64,000 bases of DNA from G965197005 sp965197005. Lineage in GTDB: Bacteria; Pseudomonadota; Gammaproteobacteria; Pseudomonadales; Oceanobacteraceae. Position 1 is the stretch's first letter, and each line of letters starts with the position of its first letter. The stretch is taken from the NCBI GenBank assembly GCA_965197005.1, contig OZ239982.1, positions 1,550,001-1,614,000 on the forward strand, written 5' to 3'. The notes under the pieces were generated by a model, which searched no databases, was not told the origin of the DNA, and worked only from the letters and a program-made list of their open reading frames with translations. Positions 43,240 to 51,858 of this stretch are shown here, piece after piece. The translations under genes and the position numbers were made by a program.

Positions 43240-44760
43240 CTACTTTTTAACCAGCTCTAACTTACGGATAACATACTCTTTAGATGACACAAACAAATTA
43301 CCCTGTGCATCTTGGGCAATGCCTTTGGGATATTTAAATGCGGCATTCATACCTATGCCATCAGTAACAGCGTTTGCACCACTACCTGCAAGGGTAATCA
43401 CTTTTTTATTTTCTAAATCAATACGGCGTATGCGGTTATTGTTCTTCTCTACTAGATATAAAAACTGCCCAGATTTAGAGGCAATGATTTGATTGTTATA
43501 AGTCTGAAACTGCGCCACTGCAAAATCGCCATCAGTACCGCCAGCAATGCTTGCAGTGGTTAATGCTGTTTTGGGTTTTGGTTGGTTGGTGCTGGTTAAA
43601 TCCAGCTGATACAGTTTGTAATCTGGTCGAGGAATATAATACAGGCTTTTTTTATCTGCACTTAAACCCATAGATACATTTCCACTGCCTGTAGCAATGA
43701 TATTTTGCACGCGGGCAGTTGCACTTGTGCCATTATTAATACTGACCTTACGGATAAGACGATTATAATTATCAACCACATACAGGGCGTTATCGCCATC
43801 ATAGACCATACCATTTATCTCTCCAAAGCGAGCAGCAGTCCCTGTGGTGTTATTGCTGGTAAAGTTTGTTTTTTCAGGCACATCACCTCTTGTACCACCA
43901 CACTGTCCTGCCAGCGTGGTGACCACCGCCTGTGGGGTGATTTTACGTATGCACTGATTATCACCACCCACATACAGGTTATCCGCTTTATCCACGGCAA
44001 TGGTCCAAAGGTATCTAAAACTTGCAGCAGCCCCTGTGCCATCAACACTGCCCGCTGTACCAGAGCCAGCAAAGGTGCTGACAACGCCTTGTGGGGTGAT
44101 TTTACGAATTTGATGGTTGTATTGATCAGCAATAAACAAATTACCCTTACTGTCAAAGACCATGTGGGCAGGGTCTCTAAATTTAGCACTTAGCCTGCTA
44201 CCGTTTGTATTACCATAATAGCCTTTAATACCTGCATAGGTGCTCACTTTGGCGGCACCTGCTACGCATTTTAGCTGTATGGCAATATCTGTACTTGCAA
44301 GGGTGCCTGTGCCTTGTTCTACATGGCAGTGCTGCTCAAAACCCTCAGGTTGCTGCGCTACTTTAATATCATAATCACTGCCCTTGGTAATTTTGCCAGC
44401 AAATTTAAGGGTGCTGGTGCTGGCGGTGGTTTTAGCAATGGTAAAAGGGGTATTATCCGCACCACTTGCCACATTTTTTAGTATTAAGCCCTTGGTTTTA
44501 ATGGGGCTGTCAATGATTACACTTAGGCTAAATGTTGCATTACCGCCGCCATTACCGCCGCTATTACCGCCGCCATTACCGCCACTATTACCGCCACTAT
44601 TACCGCCACTATTACCGCCACCACTATTACCGCCACCACTGTTGCTGCCGCCACTGTCGTTGCTGCCGCCACCACCGCCACAAGCAACTAATGACAAAGC
44701 AGTTAAGCCAATAAGCAGGCTCTGTTTAAAGGTTAAGGGTTGTTGTTTAAATCTGTGCAT
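43240..44760 (-). CDS. NHL-repeat lipoprotein (paralog 1)
   Basis: Outer-envelope lipoprotein of unknown role. The leader ends in the lipobox LVAC followed by polyglycine, then a Gly/Asn/Ser tract coded by a short tandem repeat (about 44545-44680). A small beta domain (SVIIDSPIKTKGLILKNV) precedes a beta-propeller of NHL-type repeats, each like VFDSKGNLFIADQYNHQIRKITPQG followed by VSTFAGSG. Such propellers bind proteins or glycans. AGGAGC lies 6-8 nt before the ATG. About 80% of the protein is collinear with the next gene, so the pair arose by duplication; the Gly tract is the main difference. Confidence 0.82.
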   Translation of the reverse strand: MHRFKQQPLTFKQSLLIGLTALSLVACGGGGGSNDSGGSNSGGGNSGGGNSGGNSGGNSGGNGGGNSGGNGGGNATFSLSVIIDSPIKTKGLILKNVASGADNTPFTIAKTTASTSTLKFAGKITKGSDYDIKVAQQPEGFEQHCHVEQGTGTLASTDIAIQLKCVAGAAKVSTYAGIKGYYGNTNGSRLSAKFRDPAHMVFDSKGNLFIADQYNHQIRKITPQGVVSTFAGSGTAGSVDGTGAAASFRYLWTIAVDKADNLYVGGDNQCIRKITPQAVVTTLAGQCGGTRGDVPEKTNFTSNNTTGTAARFGEINGMVYDGDNALYVVDNYNRLIRKVSINNGTSATARVQNIIATGSGNVSMGLSADKKSLYYIPRPDYKLYQLDLTSTNQPKPKTALTTASIAGGTDGDFAVAQFQTYNNQIIASKSGQFLYLVEKNNNRIRRIDLENKKVITLAGSGANAVTDGIGMNAAFKYPKGIAQDAQGNLFVSSKEYVIRKLELVKK

Positions 44761-44835
44761 AAAATGCTCCTTTATTAAAAATTAAAAGGCACTGTAAAAG
44801 GAATGATAAAAAGTGCCTTGATATGAGTTTATTAT

Positions 44836-46269
44836 CTAAGGCTGTTTAACCAGCTCTAACTTACGGATAACACTCCCTTGAGATGACACAAACAAATTAC
44901 CCTGTGCATCTTGGGCAATACCATTGGGGCTACTAAATGCCGCAAGCGTACCTATGCCATCGGTAACAGCATGTGTGCCACTACCTGCAAGGGTGGATAC
45001 GCTTTGATTGCTTAAATCAATACGGCGTATGCGGTTATTGCTTCTATCTACTAGGTATAAAAACTGCCCAGATTTAGAGGCAATCAGTTGATTATAAACA
45101 GAGCTAAACTGCGCCACTGCAAAATCGCCATTTTTAAAGCCATTGCCTGCGGTTGTGGTTAATGCTGTTTTGGGTTTTGGTTGGTTGGTGCTGGTTAAAT
45201 CCACCTGATACAGCTTGTAATCTGAAGCAGAGATATAATACAGGGTTTTTTTATCTGCACTTAAACCCATAGATACATTTCCACTGCCTGTAGCAATGAT
45301 ATTTTGCACGCGGGCAGTTGCACTTGTGCCATCATTAATACTGATTTTACGGATAAGACGATTATCATAATCAACCACATACAGTGCATTATCGCCATCG
45401 TAGACCATGCCATAGATATTCTTAAAGAGAGCAGTAATCCCTGTGGTGGTATTGCTGTTAAAGCCTGTTTTTACAGGCACATCACCTCTTGTACCACACT
45501 GCCCTGCCAGTGTGGTGACCACCGCCTGTGGGGTGATTTTACGCACGCAATAATTATTACCACCCACATACAGGTTATCGGCTTTATCCACGGCAATGGC
45601 AACTGGCCTTTTAAAACTTGCAGCAGCCCCTGTGCCATCAACACTGCCCGCTGTACCAGAGCCAGCAAAGGTGCTGACAACGCCTTGTGGGGTGATTTTA
45701 CGAATTTGATGGTTGTATTGATCAGCAATAAACAAATTGCCCTTGCTATCAAAGACTATATGAGATGGATATTTAAATTGAGCACTTAGCCCGTTGCCGT
45801 TTGTATTACCATTTGTGCCTTTACCTGCATAGGTGCTCACTTTGGCGGCACCCGCTACGCATTTTAGCTGTATGGCAATATCTGTATTGCTAAACGTCCC
45901 TTTGCCTTGCTCTATATAACAAAACTGCTCAAAACCCTCAGGTTGCTGCGCTACTTTAATATCATAATCACTGCCCTTGGCAATTTTGTTACTGATATCC
46001 AAGGTGCTGGCGGTGGTTTTAGCAATGGCAAAAGGAGTGTTATCCGCACCACTTGCCACATTTTTTAGCATTAAGCCCTTGGTTTTAATGGGGCTGTCAA
46101 TGATTACACTTAAATTAACTGTTTTCTTGCTATCAGTATTACCACCGCCGCCATTACCGTCACCACTGTTGCTGCTGCCGCCACCGCCACAAGCAACTAA
46201 TGACAAAGCAGATAAGCCAATAAGCAGGCTCTTTTTAAAGGTTAAGGATTGTGGTTTAAATCTGTGCAT
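44836..46269 (-). CDS. NHL-repeat lipoprotein (paralog 2)
   Basis: Close paralog of the preceding gene with the same leader (ending LVAC), the SVIIDSPIKTKGLMLKNV domain and the same propeller order, but a shorter linker (GDGNGGGGNTD) instead of the long Gly-Asn repeat. I start at 46269: AAGGAG lies 7 nt upstream and this Met begins the shared signal peptide; an open frame extends 30 codons further without a signal. Coding differences cluster at loop positions of the blades (for example YNQLIASKSGQ versus YNNQIIASKSGQ), which suggests diversification of the binding face. Confidence 0.82.
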   Translation of the reverse strand: MHRFKPQSLTFKKSLLIGLSALSLVACGGGGSSNSGDGNGGGGNTDSKKTVNLSVIIDSPIKTKGLMLKNVASGADNTPFAIAKTTASTLDISNKIAKGSDYDIKVAQQPEGFEQFCYIEQGKGTFSNTDIAIQLKCVAGAAKVSTYAGKGTNGNTNGNGLSAQFKYPSHIVFDSKGNLFIADQYNHQIRKITPQGVVSTFAGSGTAGSVDGTGAAASFKRPVAIAVDKADNLYVGGNNYCVRKITPQAVVTTLAGQCGTRGDVPVKTGFNSNTTTGITALFKNIYGMVYDGDNALYVVDYDNRLIRKISINDGTSATARVQNIIATGSGNVSMGLSADKKTLYYISASDYKLYQVDLTSTNQPKPKTALTTTAGNGFKNGDFAVAQFSSVYNQLIASKSGQFLYLVDRSNNRIRRIDLSNQSVSTLAGSGTHAVTDGIGTLAAFSSPNGIAQDAQGNLFVSSQGSVIRKLELVKQP

Positions 46270-46345
46270 AAAATGCTCCTTTTGAGAAAACGAATTAAAT
46301 TTAAAAGAGGTCGCCAACAGCAGTTGACGTTTTGGGCTTATGTAA
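46267..46345. repeat. Shared upstream/leader cassette, copy at the NHL paralog 2 start
   Basis: From the start codon region through TTAAAAGAGGTCGCCAACAG and GACGTTTTGGGCTTAT, this matches 47419-47495 in front of the DUF1566 gene with few changes. Together with the leader codons it forms a block duplicated with promoter, ribosome site and signal peptide. Confidence 0.8.
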
Positions 46346-46368
46346 GTACCAAAGCCCAATACCCCAAA

Positions 46369-47421
46369 CTATCTGGCGCGCACTAACCGCACACGATTCA
46401 AATTTTGCTTATACCTGCTACCGTCGAGGCCACCGTAAAAGTCCACCCCCCACGCAAAGTTATTGTCGTTTGCATTGGGGGAAGAAGACCAATAAATGTT
46501 AGCTAGCGTATTTTCAAACAGGACGTTAATTTTAGGTTTGCCGCTTGGTCTATTTGTATCAACCAATGATTTCAGTTCATTGAATTTTTTATCGCCTTTA
46601 CCTGTTGGCATGCGCCAATCGCTAAAGCCACACCATGTTTCTTGATTCACATCAGTTACAAATTTTTCTGTATCACAACGACCTTTAGTTGCACATGTAC
46701 TGGCATTTGCAGGGCTTGCTTTGCCTTGTTTACCTGCGGCTTGTGTGCTGTCGTACCAAGTGTATACATGGTCTTTACCGTGCAAGCCACTTGCCTGCTT
46801 TAACTCCCAAATTAGGTTATTTTTGATATCCACTACGCATTTGTCTTGGTTATCTCGCATGGTATAAAAATGCTCGCCTTTTGTTACAAACAAAGTATCG
46901 GTTGGCAAGGCGGGTGTGCTGGTATTGCCATTAACCACAGACATGACCACCGCATAGCGTGTATCACCCTTATTGAGATTTTTAAATATGTGGCTCGTCT
47001 TACCTGCTACAAGATTGATTTTAGTGGTTTGTTTTTGGGGGTTGCTATCACTGGTAAGTGCCTCTAGCTGTTGAGCGGTTTTACCTGTTAAATCACTTTG
47101 AGCTGTGTATACCACAAACTCCGCCACGTCTTTGGGTTTTTGCCACACAAGTGAATACTGCTCAGCTCTACTTTTATCAACGGTAATTTTAAATTGCACT
47201 TTTGTGGGTGCAGCGATTGTAACGGTTGTCGTGTTGTTTTTTCCCTTTTTAGTTGTTGTTTCTTTTTTTTCCTTTTTAATTGTCGTTTTTTCCTTTTTAT
47301 TAGGTTCAGGGGCTTCACTAGCAGAGCTGCCGCCACCGCCACAAGCAACTAATGACAAAGCAGATAAGCCAATAAGCAGGCTCTGTTTAAAGGTTAAGGA
47401 TTGTGGTTTAAATCTGTGCAT
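46369..47421 (-). CDS. DUF1566 (Lcl-type) domain lipoprotein sharing the NHL leader
   Basis: The leader is nearly identical to that of the two NHL lipoproteins (signal peptide ending LVACGGGG), but the body is unrelated. A Lys/Thr-rich stretch (KKEKTTIKKEKKETTTKK) and a fibronectin-like domain (LVWQKPKDVAEFVVY) come first. The C-terminal DUF1566 domain follows, with NNLIWELKQ, CGFSDWRMPTGKGD, NELKSLVD, YWSSSP and WGVDFYGG. DUF1566/Lcl domains act in surface adhesion or attachment in some bacteria (for example the Legionella Lcl protein). AGGGAGC stands before the ATG. Confidence 0.8.
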   Translation of the reverse strand: MHRFKPQSLTFKQSLLIGLSALSLVACGGGGSSASEAPEPNKKEKTTIKKEKKETTTKKGKNNTTTVTIAAPTKVQFKITVDKSRAEQYSLVWQKPKDVAEFVVYTAQSDLTGKTAQQLEALTSDSNPQKQTTKINLVAGKTSHIFKNLNKGDTRYAVVMSVVNGNTSTPALPTDTLFVTKGEHFYTMRDNQDKCVVDIKNNLIWELKQASGLHGKDHVYTWYDSTQAAGKQGKASPANASTCATKGRCDTEKFVTDVNQETWCGFSDWRMPTGKGDKKFNELKSLVDTNRPSGKPKINVLFENTLANIYWSSSPNANDNNFAWGVDFYGGLDGSRYKQNLNRVRLVRAR

Positions 47422-47495
47422 AAAATGCTCCCTTTGGAAAATGAATTAAATTTAAAAGAGGTCGCCAACAGTAGCTGACGTTTTGGGCTTATAGG
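47419..47495. repeat. Shared upstream/leader cassette, copy at the DUF1566 lipoprotein start
   Basis: Partner of 46267-46345. Conserved despite being non-coding, so either recently copied or maintained for common regulation. Confidence 0.8.
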
Positions 47496-47700
47496 CACTA
47501 AAGCCAATAGCGCAAGCGTTGTTTTTAAACACAACCAACTTGGATAGGGCTAAAGAAAAAGGGAATACATGGCGTACGGCTAAATTAAATAAAGAATATT
47601 TAACGCCTAGAATAAAAGTATGAATAAAGTAAGATGGAACAATGGCAAAAAAGCGCAGACGGCATAATAGCCTGTTAGAAAGACAAAGACCTAAACAAAT

Positions 47701-47820
47701 GGATAGCTGGATAGCTGGATAGCTGGATAGCTGGATAGCTGGATAGCTGGATAGCTGGATAGCTGGATAGCTGGATAGCTGGATAGCTGGATAGCTGGAT
47801 AGCTGGATAGCTGGATAGCG
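47701..47820. repeat. 8-bp tandem repeat, 15 units of GGATAGCT
   Basis: Fourteen perfect units and a final GGATAGCG, about 280 bp upstream of the DUF1566 lipoprotein start. Non-coding. A simple repeat of this length is prone to slippage and could alter spacing to an upstream element. Confidence 0.95.
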
Positions 47821-47973
47821 TATTTTATCATCACCCCATTCCTTTTCAAGTTATTATTTGTAATAAAATCAAACGCTTATTTTTTTGCTTCAGATCAGTT
47901 ACACACTGTAACAAAAGGGGTTTTTAAAGTCAATGTTTTAATTAAAAAAAATGGGTAACTAATCTGACTCCTG

Positions 47974-48002
47974 CCCAGCACCATGCAGAGCATGGGGCTG
48001 GG
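47974..48002. repeat. Hairpin CCCAGC-A-CCATGC / GCATGG-G-GCTGGG
   Basis: Twelve pairs with one mismatch around an AGA loop. It is bracketed with the 7-bp repeat by two direct copies of CTGACTCCTGCCC (47964 and 48081). Confidence 0.8.
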
Positions 48003-48006
48003 TAAA

Positions 48007-48083
48007 ACCTCTGACCTCTGTCCTCTGTCCTCTGTCCTCTGTCCTCTGTCCTCTGTCCTCTGTCCTCTGTCCTCTGTCCTCTG
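48007..48083. repeat. 7-bp tandem repeat, 11 units of (A/T)CCTCTG
   Basis: Two ACCTCTG units then nine TCCTCTG units. Heptamer repeats are typical non-coding minisatellites of some bacteria. It lies just past the stop of the 48111-48584 gene (minus strand). Confidence 0.93.
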
Positions 48084-48110
48084 ACTCCTGCCCTCTATAC
48101 TTAAAAATAT

Positions 48111-48584
48111 TCAGTCGATAAAATTCTCTTTTTTGAATTTTTGTGCATAAGGTTGGCATCTGAATTTGATACTTATTATACCACTTTTTTTTACTTTAAT
48201 TTTAATAGGTTGCCGTACTTTAAGGAGAACAACACACATAATATAAAAAGCACATATCATCAAAAAAATAGATGTGTGTAATTGTGCAGGTATATATGAT
48301 ACAAACAATAGAGGTAAAAATAGGATAAGCGGAATAAATAATAAACCCGCAAATAAATCTACAATGCTTTGATGAGAAAAAAAAGCATAAAATTGAGCAA
48401 CTAATCGGTGTCTTTTACATACAGGGTGCTTAAATGCAGCTATCTTCCTAGTGTAAAAAAAAGGATTAATTCCTGATATAACAGAATATTTTAATTCTAC
48501 TTCGGCATCTGATTTATGAGTACAGTATGCACAGCAATCAGGCCAGTTGATACTTTTTTTGGCAGGTATTTCAATTTTTATCAT
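48111..48584 (-). CDS. Hypothetical membrane protein, 157 aa
   Basis: Unrecognised. The N-terminal third is cytosolic-looking with a CCAYC motif and a later CKRH that could form a small zinc site; then two hydrophobic segments (SIVDLFAGLLFIPLILFLPLL and IFLMICAFYIMCVVLL), and a basic tail. AAGGAA lies upstream of the ATG at 48584. Not obviously linked to either neighbour. The plain composition and presence of a ribosome site support a real gene. Confidence 0.6.
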   Translation of the reverse strand: MIKIEIPAKKSINWPDCCAYCTHKSDAEVELKYSVISGINPFFYTRKIAAFKHPVCKRHRLVAQFYAFFSHQSIVDLFAGLLFIPLILFLPLLFVSYIPAQLHTSIFLMICAFYIMCVVLLKVRQPIKIKVKKSGIISIKFRCQPYAQKFKKENFID

Positions 48585-48608
48585 CAGTTAATCATTCCTT
48601 ATAACTTA

Positions 48609-50069
48609 TTATCTATCTTGCCCTTTAACAATTCTAAATTCTTGTGTTGGCTTATGGTAGTTTAGCTGATTATTAAAGTAGCTGCTAAAGCGGTCGCTTT
48701 CATGGCTAACCAATAAAACGCTGGTATGCTGTAGTTTTGTTAGCTGTTGAATAAAGTGCAAAAACTGTAGGCGGCTATGGCTATCTAAGCCGTTGGTAGG
48801 TTCATCTAAAATCAGTAAGGCGGGCTGCTTAATTAAAGCTCTGGCAATGAGTAACTGGCGTTGTTGCCCTTTGCTAAGACGCTGTACGCTGGTGTGCTGC
48901 TGTGCTTTAAGGTTAAGCCGCTGTAGCCAGTTAAGGGCGATGTTTCGCTGACTGGTGCTGGCTTTTTGGTACAGTCCTATGCTGTCAAAAAAGCCTGATA
49001 ATAAGACGTTAATAGCACTGGTTTGGGTGCGATATTGGCTGTGTAAATGCCCTGAGACAATGCCAATATGTTGTTTGACTTGCCAAATACTTTCGCCTTG
49101 ACCTCGGCGCAGACCAAAAACTTCAACATGATTGGTGTACACCTGTGGGTTATCGCCTGTAATCAGCTCTAGTAAGCTGGTTTTGCCGCAACCGTTTTCT
49201 CCTTGTATCAGCCAGTGTTGCCCTGCTTGAATATGCCAGTTAAGGGGTTTAAACAGTTGCCTTTGCCCATATTGAATGCTGACTTGTTGTAACCGTACGA
49301 GGGTATCGCCTGTTTTAAACTGTCTATTTTTTGCCTCTGGCAAGGGTTGTACATTCTGTTTGGGGGTAAAAAATTCGGCTAATTCTGGGGTGTTTTGAGC
49401 GTTTGCTAAGGTGCCTGCAAATAGACTTTGCTGTTGTTGCAAATACAGTAGATGGGTAATTTCATAAGGCAGTGTGTTGGCTTGGCTGGTGCAGTATAAA
49501 ATGGGATTTTGACGCTGTTGATACAGTTTTGTTAATAGCTTTTTAAGTACCTGTACGCTGGCGGCATCTATGCCAGCAAAAGGTTCATCAAAAATCAATA
49601 CTGCTTGGCTATGGGTCATATCAAATAAGAGTGCCATTAACCATAGCAGTTTTTGTCCCTCGCCTGTGGACAGCGCACAGATGCCTGTATCCAGATGTTG
49701 CTGCATGGCAAGCTGAGTTAGGGCGTTGGCAAGCAGGTGTTGCCACTTGGCTTCTTTGCATAAACGATTTAAGTATGTCCTTACGCTTTGCCCTTGAGTA
49801 AAAACGTCGGTTAAGTCGCTTTCATCTTGTAATCGCTCTTGTTGTAAAAATTGTTCAAAGGTGTCTTGGCAGACAACAAAGCTGGCATTGGGTCTATGTA
49901 TAATGCCTGTACATTGGCTTTTAAGCTCTCCTGTTAGCAGGGCGATTAAAGCACTTTTGCCACTGCCGCTAACGCCACATATTGCCCAGTTTTCGGTGCT
50001 TTTGGGGCAAAAGTTGGCTATTTGTAAGCTGCCTTGAGCAAGTTTTGCTTGTATTTGTTTAAGCTGCAT
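48609..50069 (-). CDS. ModF-like tandem ABC ATPase
   Basis: Two ABC ATPase domains in one chain without membrane segments. Domain 1: GVSGSGKSALI (Walker A), LSTGEGQKL (signature), LIFDEPFAGID (Walker B). Domain 2: GENGCGKTSLLEL, LSKGQQRQLL, LILDEPTNGLD and a final HESDR switch His. This layout matches ModF/PhrA, a molybdenum-linked ATPase of uncertain function. I start at 50069 (MQLKQIQAK), which overlaps the HIT gene stop by 1 nt (TAATG). No molybdate transporter genes are nearby, so the name is by architecture only. Confidence 0.82.
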   Translation of the reverse strand: MQLKQIQAKLAQGSLQIANFCPKSTENWAICGVSGSGKSALIALLTGELKSQCTGIIHRPNASFVVCQDTFEQFLQQERLQDESDLTDVFTQGQSVRTYLNRLCKEAKWQHLLANALTQLAMQQHLDTGICALSTGEGQKLLWLMALLFDMTHSQAVLIFDEPFAGIDAASVQVLKKLLTKLYQQRQNPILYCTSQANTLPYEITHLLYLQQQQSLFAGTLANAQNTPELAEFFTPKQNVQPLPEAKNRQFKTGDTLVRLQQVSIQYGQRQLFKPLNWHIQAGQHWLIQGENGCGKTSLLELITGDNPQVYTNHVEVFGLRRGQGESIWQVKQHIGIVSGHLHSQYRTQTSAINVLLSGFFDSIGLYQKASTSQRNIALNWLQRLNLKAQQHTSVQRLSKGQQRQLLIARALIKQPALLILDEPTNGLDSHSRLQFLHFIQQLTKLQHTSVLLVSHESDRFSSYFNNQLNYHKPTQEFRIVKGQDR

Positions 50070-50413
50070 TAACCGGGAGGCCAAGCAAGTTCACGCCCAC
50101 CTATAACGTGTAGATGCAGATGAAAGACCGACTGCCCTGCTTGTGCGCCATTGTTAACCACCAGTCTGAACGCATCGCCAAAGCCTTGCTCTTTTGCTAC
50201 TTGGTTGGCAACCAGCATTAAATGTCCTAACAGGTTTTGTTCGGCAACGGTGGCATCACATAAACGGGCAATGGGCTGTTTGGGTATCACTAAAATGTGC
50301 ATGGGGGCGGCGGCAAATTTATCTTTAAAGGCAAGGCATTGTTCGTCTTCATAGACAATGTCGGCAGGTAATTTGCGTTCAATAATTTGGCTAAAAATGG
50401 TTTCTTCGCTCAT
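50069..50413 (-). CDS. HIT-family nucleotide-binding protein (HinT-like)
   Basis: Purine nucleoside phosphoramidase of the HIT superfamily. SQIIERKLPADIVYEDE opens the fold; the histidine triad is VFHLHLHVIGGR. 114 residues, normal for HinT. I start at 50413 because AGGAGC lies 5-6 nt upstream; a longer open frame to 50464 only overlaps thrC. It starts 13 nt after thrC and overlaps the ModF-like gene by 1 nt. Confidence 0.92.
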   Translation of the reverse strand: MSEETIFSQIIERKLPADIVYEDEQCLAFKDKFAAAPMHILVIPKQPIARLCDATVAEQNLLGHLMLVANQVAKEQGFGDAFRLVVNNGAQAGQSVFHLHLHVIGGRELAWPPG

Positions 50414-50426
50414 GTTTTGCTCCTGA

Positions 50427-51827
50427 TTAATTGAATATTTTCTGAACCATAAAGTCGTGCACAAGGCTTAATTCATTAGGCAGCACGTTTATATGCTCTT
50501 CCCTTTGCATTAAGTCACTTAAATGCGAGGGCAAATTAGGGGTTGGCAGGCCTGCCATTTCAATAGCTTGGGCAAATTTAACTGGGTGTGCGGTGGCAAG
50601 GGTAACCAGCGGTATGCTTGGGTCTTGATGGCAGTCTCGCCCTGCTTTTACGCCAACAGCGGTATGCGGGTCTAGCAGGTAGTTGCTTTGTTTAAATACG
50701 TTTTGAATGCATTCTATAGTCTGTGCCTCGCTAACTGCTTGGCTCATAAAGAGCGCGCGGGCTTTGTCTAGCTTATGTTTGTCTAGGGCAATTTGCTGTA
50801 GCTGCTGCATTTCTTGCATTAAACTTTGCATGGCATTGCCATCACGTTCGTATAAATCAAACAATAATCGCTCAAAGTTGCTGGAAATACTGATGTCCAT
50901 AGAGGGGGTGATGGTGTGCTTGAGCGGCTCAAGCTGATATAAGTTATCTTGCATAATACGATGTAATACATCGTTGCTGTTGGTGGCAATAATCAGTTTG
51001 CTAATGGGCAACCCCATTTGTTTGGCAATATAGCCAGCATAAATATCCCCAAAGTTGCCTGTTGGTACTGAGTACGCTACGGCTTGTTTGGGTGCGCCTA
51101 GATGCACGCTGGCATAAAAGTAATACACAACTTGTGCCATAATGCGTGCCCAGTTGATGCTGTTGACGGCAACTAATTTGCGTTTGTTTTGTAGGAAGTC
51201 TTGCTTGGCAAAGCTCTGTTTGACCATATTTTGTGCATCATCAAAGTTACCTTCAATGGCGAGATTGTAGATGTTATCGCCTTTAACCGTGGTCATTTGT
51301 CTACGCTGCACTTCTGAGACACGCTGATAGGGGTGCAAAATAAAAATATCTACGTTGTCACAGTGCTTGCAGCCTTCTATTGCTGCCGAGCCTGTATCCC
51401 CTGAGGTTGCGCCCATAATAACAACTCGCTCATTGCGCTTTTTAAGCTCATAATCAAGTAACCGACCGAGTAGCTGTAAAGCAAAGTCTTTAAAAGCTAA
51501 GGTTGGTCCATGAAATAGCTCCAATACATAGTCTTGCTCGCTAAATTGTACCAGTGGGGCAACGCTTGGGTGAGCAAAATGGGCATACACTTCATTTAGC
51601 ATCTGCTTAAAACTGTCAGCGTCTACACTGCCCTCAACAAAGGGATACATGATTTTAAAGGCTAGTTCACTGTAAGATAGGTCTTTAAAGCTGGCAATAT
51701 CATCAGCACTAAAATGTGGTAAGGTTTTTGGTACATACAAACCGCCATCACTGGCTAGACCTGTTAATAGTACGTCGGCAAAATTAAGTTCAGGGCTTTG
51801 CCCACGAGTAGAAATATAACTAATCAT
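50427..51827 (-). CDS. thrC: Threonine synthase
   Basis: PLP enzyme converting O-phosphohomoserine to threonine. The PLP Lys sits in LAFKDFALQLLGR; MGATSGDTGSAAIEG, HPYQRVSEVQRRQMTT and SVPTGNFGDIYAGY are typical of the shorter (about 460-residue) class. The start is ATG at 51827. It follows hom by 31 nt, forming a hom-thrC unit for threonine synthesis from aspartate semialdehyde; thrB is not adjacent, as in pseudomonads. Confidence 0.95.
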   Translation of the reverse strand: MISYISTRGQSPELNFADVLLTGLASDGGLYVPKTLPHFSADDIASFKDLSYSELAFKIMYPFVEGSVDADSFKQMLNEVYAHFAHPSVAPLVQFSEQDYVLELFHGPTLAFKDFALQLLGRLLDYELKKRNERVVIMGATSGDTGSAAIEGCKHCDNVDIFILHPYQRVSEVQRRQMTTVKGDNIYNLAIEGNFDDAQNMVKQSFAKQDFLQNKRKLVAVNSINWARIMAQVVYYFYASVHLGAPKQAVAYSVPTGNFGDIYAGYIAKQMGLPISKLIIATNSNDVLHRIMQDNLYQLEPLKHTITPSMDISISSNFERLLFDLYERDGNAMQSLMQEMQQLQQIALDKHKLDKARALFMSQAVSEAQTIECIQNVFKQSNYLLDPHTAVGVKAGRDCHQDPSIPLVTLATAHPVKFAQAIEMAGLPTPNLPSHLSDLMQREEHINVLPNELSLVHDFMVQKIFN

Positions 51828-51858
51828 TTTAATATCTATCCTAAACGTTTATCAAAAA

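Noticed and set aside
44384..44785. Plus-strand frame coding long Leu/Pro runs.
   Set aside because: Antisense of the Gly/Asn tandem repeat in the NHL lipoprotein gene.
46269..46359. Upstream-extended start for NHL paralog 2.
   Set aside because: Would hide the signal peptide; the ATG at 46269 has AAGGAG and matches its paralogs.
47701..48083. Possible CRISPR array.
   Set aside because: Direct tandem repeats without spacers, unit lengths 7 and 8 bp, no cas genes.
47959..48159. Minus-strand frame with EDRGQRT repeats.
   Set aside because: Created by the 7-bp tandem repeat; no start signal and no conserved domain.
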